Shown here in pieces: positions 60,901 through 64,000 of a stretch of 64,000 nt of DNA (the stretch's first letter is position 1; every line of letters begins with the position of its first letter). This DNA is from Mucilaginibacter sp. Bleaf8 (GTDB taxonomy: Bacteria; Bacteroidota; Bacteroidia; Sphingobacteriales; Sphingobacteriaceae), in assembly GCF_018390515.1 (NCBI RefSeq), contig NZ_JAHBBK010000001.1, forward strand, positions 744,001 to 808,000. Reading direction: 5' to 3'. The notes below the pieces were generated by a model. That model did not search any database and was not told where the DNA came from. It worked only from the letters and a program-made list of their open reading frames with translations. The translations under genes were made by a program, and so were the position numbers.

Positions 60901-61205
60901 GCCATGTTGGTGCCCTCGTAAAAAGTTAGCTTAATTAATGTTATACCCTGAATGTTACGGGTTTCGATACTTTTAACCCCCGAAACGTACAGCAGCAAAT
61001 TCACATACTGCTTACCAAAGTACGATTCCATTTGGCTTGGTGTGTAACCGCCATAAGGGTGTGATATGTAAATAACCGGCAGATTAAGATCCGGAAAGAT
61101 ATCGATCTTGATGCTCCGAACGGCGTTAAGACCGAAGAAGAACATCCCGGCCACCAGCACCAGGATGGTGATGGGCCGGCGTAGTGCAAATCTGATTAAT
61201 CCCAT
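57942..61205 (-). CDS. RND efflux pump, HAE1/AcrB-like inner-membrane transporter
   Basis: This 1087-residue proton-driven pump has twelve predicted transmembrane helices, two large periplasmic loops and the opening IRFALRRPITILVLVAGMFFFGLNAV. The helix-4 region SGLSLAIGILVDESTVTIENIHQH carries the proton-relay acids (the usual DD is VD here) and the second half ends in the family GMIPMA and PLVFAWV blocks. About residues 500-515 contain an acidic Glu-rich insertion before the second half. Substrates are unknown; the family exports drugs, dyes or metals. It is the middle gene of the operon. Confidence 0.93.
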   Translation of the reverse strand: MGLIRFALRRPITILVLVAGMFFFGLNAVRSIKIDIFPDLNLPVIYISHPYGGYTPSQMESYFGKQYVNLLLYVSGVKSIETRNIQGITLIKLTFYEGTNMAQAAAEVTGYTNRAQAIFPPGTQPPFILRFDASTLPVGQLVLSSPKRSNNELLDLANVYVRSSFTSIPGLVAPAPFGGNTRTVVIKVDPQLLRSHNLTPDQIVTALRENNQNSPAGNVRIGDYNYLTPSNTSIKTIPDFGNIPLYRNGVQTLFLRDVATVEDGADITSSYALINGKRSVYLPITKSSDASTWEVVQNLKKAIPRFQSLLPEDVKLSYEFDQSVYVINAVKSLAEEGAIGAVLTGLMVLLFLGDKRGALIVILTIPASIISGILFLSLFHQTINIMTLSGLSLAIGILVDESTVTIENIHQHFDMGKPKALAIWDACKEIAFPKLLILFCILAVFAPAFTMKGIPGALFLPLALAIGFSMITSYFLAQTFVPIMANWIMKNEHEKKNFALEDEGNEEEEKEEMIKHAMEDHGGKQTKFDKFRFRFIRWMDSMLPHRKLIVGVYAVVAIGLALLLFTTIGRDVLPKVNSGTFQVRLRAPDGTRLERTEAITVKALKVLGDMVGKDKIAVTSAFVGAHPSQFSTSPIYLFMAGPHEAVMQVNLSEEFEGNLDDVKEDFRARMHKALPNVKLSFEPIELTDKILSQGSPTPVEVAISGKNKKQNVVYAYKVLEKLKQINYMRDVQIAQSFKYPSININIDRVRAAQLGLGLGDISRSLTASTSSSRFTEKNVWLDEKVGLSYNVQVQVPEYQMASVNDIREIPVTANQRRPVLGDVADVKVDTTYGENDDIGAIPTISVTANLNKMDLGTATDDVQKVIKSLGELPRGLTIEPRGLGQTLTDTLGSLQSGLMIAILVIYLMLAANFQSFKMSFVVLSTVPAVIFGSLLLVMSTGATLNLQSYMGMIMSVGVSISNAVLLITNAEELRKFNGDALKSAREAVALRLRPILMTSLAMIVGMIPMASGLGEGGDQTSPLGRAVIGGLLFSTLASLLILPLVFAWVQGNTTTQSVSLDPEDEESKYYVPAHHGSTAKVVQPAGN

Positions 61206-61230
61206 TTATGATAGATAGTATGGAGAATGC

Positions 61231-62646
61231 TTAAAAATTATTGATAAACAGGTCAAAGTCGCCGGTTGATGCTGCTTTGTAAAGCAGGGCCTGCCAAACG
61301 TTATTATACGCTATGTAATTGTTGGTTTCGGCACGATATAGCGTAAACAGCGCCTGTTGCAAATCGGTAATGTTGGCCAGGCCGTTACGATACAAGGTTG
61401 TTTTTTGAATATAGGCATCGCTGGCCGCCTTAATTTGCTGCGGTGCTTCTACCGAATTGCGCAAGGCATTATTGATGCGCGTTTCGGCCAGGGCCTGTTG
61501 GTTTTGCAATTGCTGGCTTACCTGATTGTACTCATCCTGGTATTGCAGCGAGGTGAACTTTTGCGACTGTACCTGATATTTTGTACGGAACAAACTGGTA
61601 AAGTTCCAAACGGTAGCAACGCCAACAAGGTAATTATAGCGGGTTGGATTAATACCACTGGTATAGCTGCTGGTATAAGCAATGGGCTCATTAGTAACCA
61701 CCGGCTGAAAACCCGACCCCCTGCCCTGAAACACACCAAACAAGCTGAATGTTGGCAAAGCAAAAGTACGCAGATACTTAACTTGCTCGTTGCTTACATT
61801 GATGCGGTTGCGATAATATTGTAGCACCGGGTGATTATCCAAATTAACTTTTGATGCCGGATCGGGCGCCGCAGGATTTTTGACTATGAAGGTACTGTCC
61901 AAAGCAAAATCCGGCGGCGGTGTGGCTAAACCTAAATACTGGGAAAGCTGATTTACCTGCTCCTGCTCGTTTTGCTGGGCGTTGGTAAGCTGTATGCGTG
62001 CGTTGGAGACTTCGGCATTGGCCAGTGATGAATCCACACCAGGGTTTAATCCATTGGTTACACGAGCTACCACCACGCGGCGTATTTCGAGCGTACGGTT
62101 CAGGTTATCATTTTGTACCTTAACCAGGCGCTGGGCGGCCAGCAAATTTAAGTAAGCGGCAGCTATCCTTATTTCATGCTGAAATTGCTGCTGACCAAGA
62201 TCGGCTTTATCCCGGTTTACCACATTCTGCTGCACCTTGATTTTTTCGAGCGCACGCCCAAAGGTGAAAAAGTCCCAATTTACGTTGGTAAGATACAATG
62301 CACCAAAAGCTGCATTCCAATTTTGGTTTGGCTGTGCCGGCCCTGACGATGATACTGCCAAACCACGATAGCCGTACAACGGGCCGTTTTGCCCATTGAT
62401 GGTACCATAATCCTGCTGGGCACTAAAATTCCAGTCGGGCAGGTATTCGGTTTTGGTTTCTTTTAAGTAAGACTGTGAAGCTTTGAGCTGATTTTGCCGC
62501 GCCTGTATAGCCGGGTAATTATCTAAGCCTAATTGTATGGCCTCTTTCATTCCCAATTGCTGATTTTGGGTTTGGCTGTGTGCAGGAACAGTTAGTGCAG
62601 ATATACCGAGGGCAAAAACCGCAGAAATTGAAATTCTGTTAAACAT
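61231..62646 (-). CDS. TolC-family outer-membrane efflux channel
   Basis: This 471-residue outer-membrane factor has a signal peptide ending near AHSQ. Two repeats of the TolC type (beta-strand plus long coiled helices) are visible, each with NAEVSNARIQLTNAQQNEQEQVNQL-type helical blocks (about 205-230) and a final QALFTLYRAETNNYIAYNNVWQALLYKA segment. It is the first gene of the operon, followed by pump and adaptor. The gene order TolC-RND-MFP differs from the usual MFP-RND-TolC. Confidence 0.92.
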   Translation of the reverse strand: MFNRISISAVFALGISALTVPAHSQTQNQQLGMKEAIQLGLDNYPAIQARQNQLKASQSYLKETKTEYLPDWNFSAQQDYGTINGQNGPLYGYRGLAVSSSGPAQPNQNWNAAFGALYLTNVNWDFFTFGRALEKIKVQQNVVNRDKADLGQQQFQHEIRIAAAYLNLLAAQRLVKVQNDNLNRTLEIRRVVVARVTNGLNPGVDSSLANAEVSNARIQLTNAQQNEQEQVNQLSQYLGLATPPPDFALDSTFIVKNPAAPDPASKVNLDNHPVLQYYRNRINVSNEQVKYLRTFALPTFSLFGVFQGRGSGFQPVVTNEPIAYTSSYTSGINPTRYNYLVGVATVWNFTSLFRTKYQVQSQKFTSLQYQDEYNQVSQQLQNQQALAETRINNALRNSVEAPQQIKAASDAYIQKTTLYRNGLANITDLQQALFTLYRAETNNYIAYNNVWQALLYKAASTGDFDLFINNF

Positions 62647-62668
62647 TGGGTTGATTTTTTACCGATAG

Positions 62669-62676
62669 CAAAAGTA
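62669..62676 (-). promoter_or_regulatory. Predicted -7 element TACTTTTG for the efflux operon
   Basis: Exact TAnnTTTG on the minus strand, 22 bases before the ATG of the TolC-type gene. Confidence 0.5.
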
Positions 62677-62705
62677 AAGGTAAGGCCTATATGAATTAAA
62701 TGAAT

Positions 62706-62713
62706 TAAATTTG
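62706..62713 (+). promoter_or_regulatory. Predicted -7 element TAAATTTG for the LysR gene
   Basis: Exact TAnnTTTG, 23 bases before the LysR ATG. Two copies of TGAATTAAA (62692-62700, 62701-62709) overlap it and could be part of a regulator site. Confidence 0.45.
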
Positions 62714-62736
62714 TGCTACTTATTAGTATTTGTAAT

Positions 62737-63663
62737 ATGAATGTTGCACTGCATCATTTTAGGCTGGTTGATACCATATTTAAAGAAGGCACTTTAACCA
62801 AGGCTGCGGCTTCTTTGCATCTTACGCAATCGGCATTAAGCCATCAGTTAAAAGAGCTGGAAAGCGCATTGGAAGTGGAGGTTTTTCACCGCCAGGGCAA
62901 ACGGCTGCACTTGTCCGAAGAGGGCTTTCGTTTTTTAAAGAGCGCGGAACGTATCTTAAACGAAATCAAATCGTTAGAAGAAGATATACACAATTTTAAG
63001 AATGGAAAAACGGGCAAGCTAAACATCAGTATGCAGTGCTATACGGCCTATCATTGGCTGCCCGGCATCATCAAGCACTTCAAGACCCAGTGGCCTGATG
63101 TGAATATTGAAATCGTGTCGGATGCTACCCGCCGGCCGCTCGAATACCTGTTGCGTGGCGATCTGGATATAGCCATTGTGCGCACACAGATGGTAAACAA
63201 CAAGATCATTTACGAACCTATTTTTGACGACCGAATTACAATCGTAGTACCCGATGACCACCCCTTTGCCCGGAAAAGTAACATACAAGTTACAGACTTC
63301 GAAAACCAGGAGCTGATTTTGCCCTTGTATGACCCCTCTTATCAGGACACGCCGGTGTTTGAAAGCCTGTTGCAGGTGCACCAAGTGAAACTGAAAAATA
63401 TGCACCGTATACACTATACTGATGCTGTAATTGAAATGGTGAAAGCCGGACTGGGCGTTACCGTAATGGCCGACTGGATTGTGAAACCTTATTTAAACGG
63501 TAGCAACCTGGTAGCCTTGCCCCTCCCCGAGGCCATCAGCCAGCGCACCTGGTATGCGGCTACCTGCCGGCAAACGCCTGCCATTCAAAACTTTTTGCAT
63601 TGCCTCAAGTTGCATTTTGCAGGTAAGCTGGAGCAGCAGGACAGTGCGGTGTTGGCAGTATGA
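62737..63663 (+). CDS. LysR-family transcriptional regulator
   Basis: This 308-residue regulator has the N-terminal winged helix (HHFRLVDTIFKEGTLTKAAASLHLTQSALSHQLKELESAL, about 5-44) and a C-terminal periplasmic-binding-like effector domain (about 90-300). The MetR/CysB-like subgroup fits. The ATG at 62737 gives the standard N-terminus; an in-frame GTG at 62713 is less likely. It is divergent from the TolC-RND-MFP operon and is the obvious candidate regulator of it. Confidence 0.94.
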   Translation: MNVALHHFRLVDTIFKEGTLTKAAASLHLTQSALSHQLKELESALEVEVFHRQGKRLHLSEEGFRFLKSAERILNEIKSLEEDIHNFKNGKTGKLNISMQCYTAYHWLPGIIKHFKTQWPDVNIEIVSDATRRPLEYLLRGDLDIAIVRTQMVNNKIIYEPIFDDRITIVVPDDHPFARKSNIQVTDFENQELILPLYDPSYQDTPVFESLLQVHQVKLKNMHRIHYTDAVIEMVKAGLGVTVMADWIVKPYLNGSNLVALPLPEAISQRTWYAATCRQTPAIQNFLHCLKLHFAGKLEQQDSAVLAV

Positions 63664-63709
63664 AAATAAAGAAGCTAATCCAATAATGTAAATCGATTTT
63701 TATCAATCG

Positions 63710-64000
63710 CTATTTTGCAGATACAAGGTATTTGCGCCGCAGCCACAATGCTACATTCACCAAGGCGATTAGTGCAGGCACTTCTACCAGTGGACCTACC
63801 ACACCTGCAAATGCCTCCCCCGAATTTATACCGAACACGCCGATAGCGACAGCTATGGCCAGTTCAAAATTATTGCCGACAGCCGTAAAAGCAATGGCTG
63901 TATTGCTGCCATAATCAGCACCCAAGTACTTACCGATAAGAAAGCTGGCTATAAACATTAGGGCAAAGTAAATGCCCAAAGGTATAGCAATACGCACTAC
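63710..64000 (-). CDS. ACR3-family arsenite efflux transporter, N-terminus cut by window edge
   Basis: The visible C-terminal part contains the ACR3 signature [20 protein letters not shown], which includes the conserved acidic residue in NNFELA, then [37 protein letters not shown]3 proteins export arsenite (and sometimes antimonite) through the inner membrane. The gene continues beyond the right edge. arsR or arsC are not in view. Confidence 0.92.
   Translation of the reverse strand, partial: VVRIAIPLGIYFALMFIASFLIGKYLGADYGSNTAIAFTAVGNNFELAIAVAIGVFGINSGEAFAGVVGPLVEVPALIALVNVALWLRRKYLVSAK

Noticed and set aside
1..64000. CRISPR arrays, insertion sequences, integrases, prophage genes, tRNA or rRNA genes
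   Set aside because: None were found on reading both strands; intergenic regions are short and hold promoters, hairpins and simple repeats only.

Overview
The window is a gene-dense chromosomal segment of a member of the Bacteroidota, most likely Sphingobacteriaceae (Mucilaginibacter or Pedobacter type). The evidence is the repeated TAnnTTTG -7 promoter element, the near absence of Shine-Dalgarno sequences, the family-typical proteins (Mpl, GlmU-like protein, type B L31, six-domain S1, 574-residue LysS, futalosine-pathway MqnC, M56 peptidase with TonB-plug-like repeats) and the D-S/T-rich lipoproteins. I see no rRNA, tRNA, insertion sequence, prophage, integrase or CRISPR array. About 66 genes are called; both edge genes are cut.

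Layout. 0-12.6 kb: a cut carboxylesterase, SulP permease, NUDIX hydrolase, di-haem cytochrome, SDR, a BlaI/M56 sensor pair with its operators, topoisomerase IB, aldo/keto reductase, threonine aldolase, two paralogous secreted proteins and a GT87 glycosyltransferase. 12.7-22.5 kb: a BaiN-type flavoprotein divergent from nuoAB, then hydrolase, isocitrate dehydrogenase, purK, purE, yqgE and a pdxH-nuoC-nuoD operon, so complex I genes are split into two blocks with no further nuo genes in view. 22.6-27.5 kb is the most unusual region: an ECF sigma factor co-transcribed with a membrane-anchored trypsin-like protease that carries an anti-sigma-like cytosolic domain, divergent from four tandem tiny lipoproteins (a fifth converges on them) packed with the Bacteroidetes O-glycosylation sequon, followed by a DUF2383 protein, a 57-residue membrane lipoprotein and an unknown membrane protein. 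27.5-43 kb: a stand-alone dual-ATPase ABC protein with one degenerate site, mqnC, two Tat-exported ferritin-like proteins, scpB, a charge-segregated small protein, acetyltransferase, XRE regulator, mpl, an Rrf2/NAD(P)-binding pair, prmA-tpiA-glmU-like, rpmE2 and iscS-iscU-iscA. 43-56.6 kb: acyl-CoA synthetase, a small ADP-ribosylation/crystallin-J1-like protein, lysS, mutS, DinB, MFS exporter, rpsA, pyrR-pyrB. 56.7-64 kb: a TolC-RND-MFP efflux operon with a divergent LysR regulator and a cut ACR3 arsenite exporter.

Most of the window is core metabolism and information processing in short operons separated by strong bidirectional hairpin terminators. The regulatory DNA is informative: many genes have a perfect -7 box, and in several the box ends only 4-7 bases before the ATG, which implies leaderless mRNAs. 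The candidate undescribed system is the sigma / transmembrane protease / sequon-rich lipoprotein locus at 22.6-26.0 kb, whose promoters share a GGGTTAC word.
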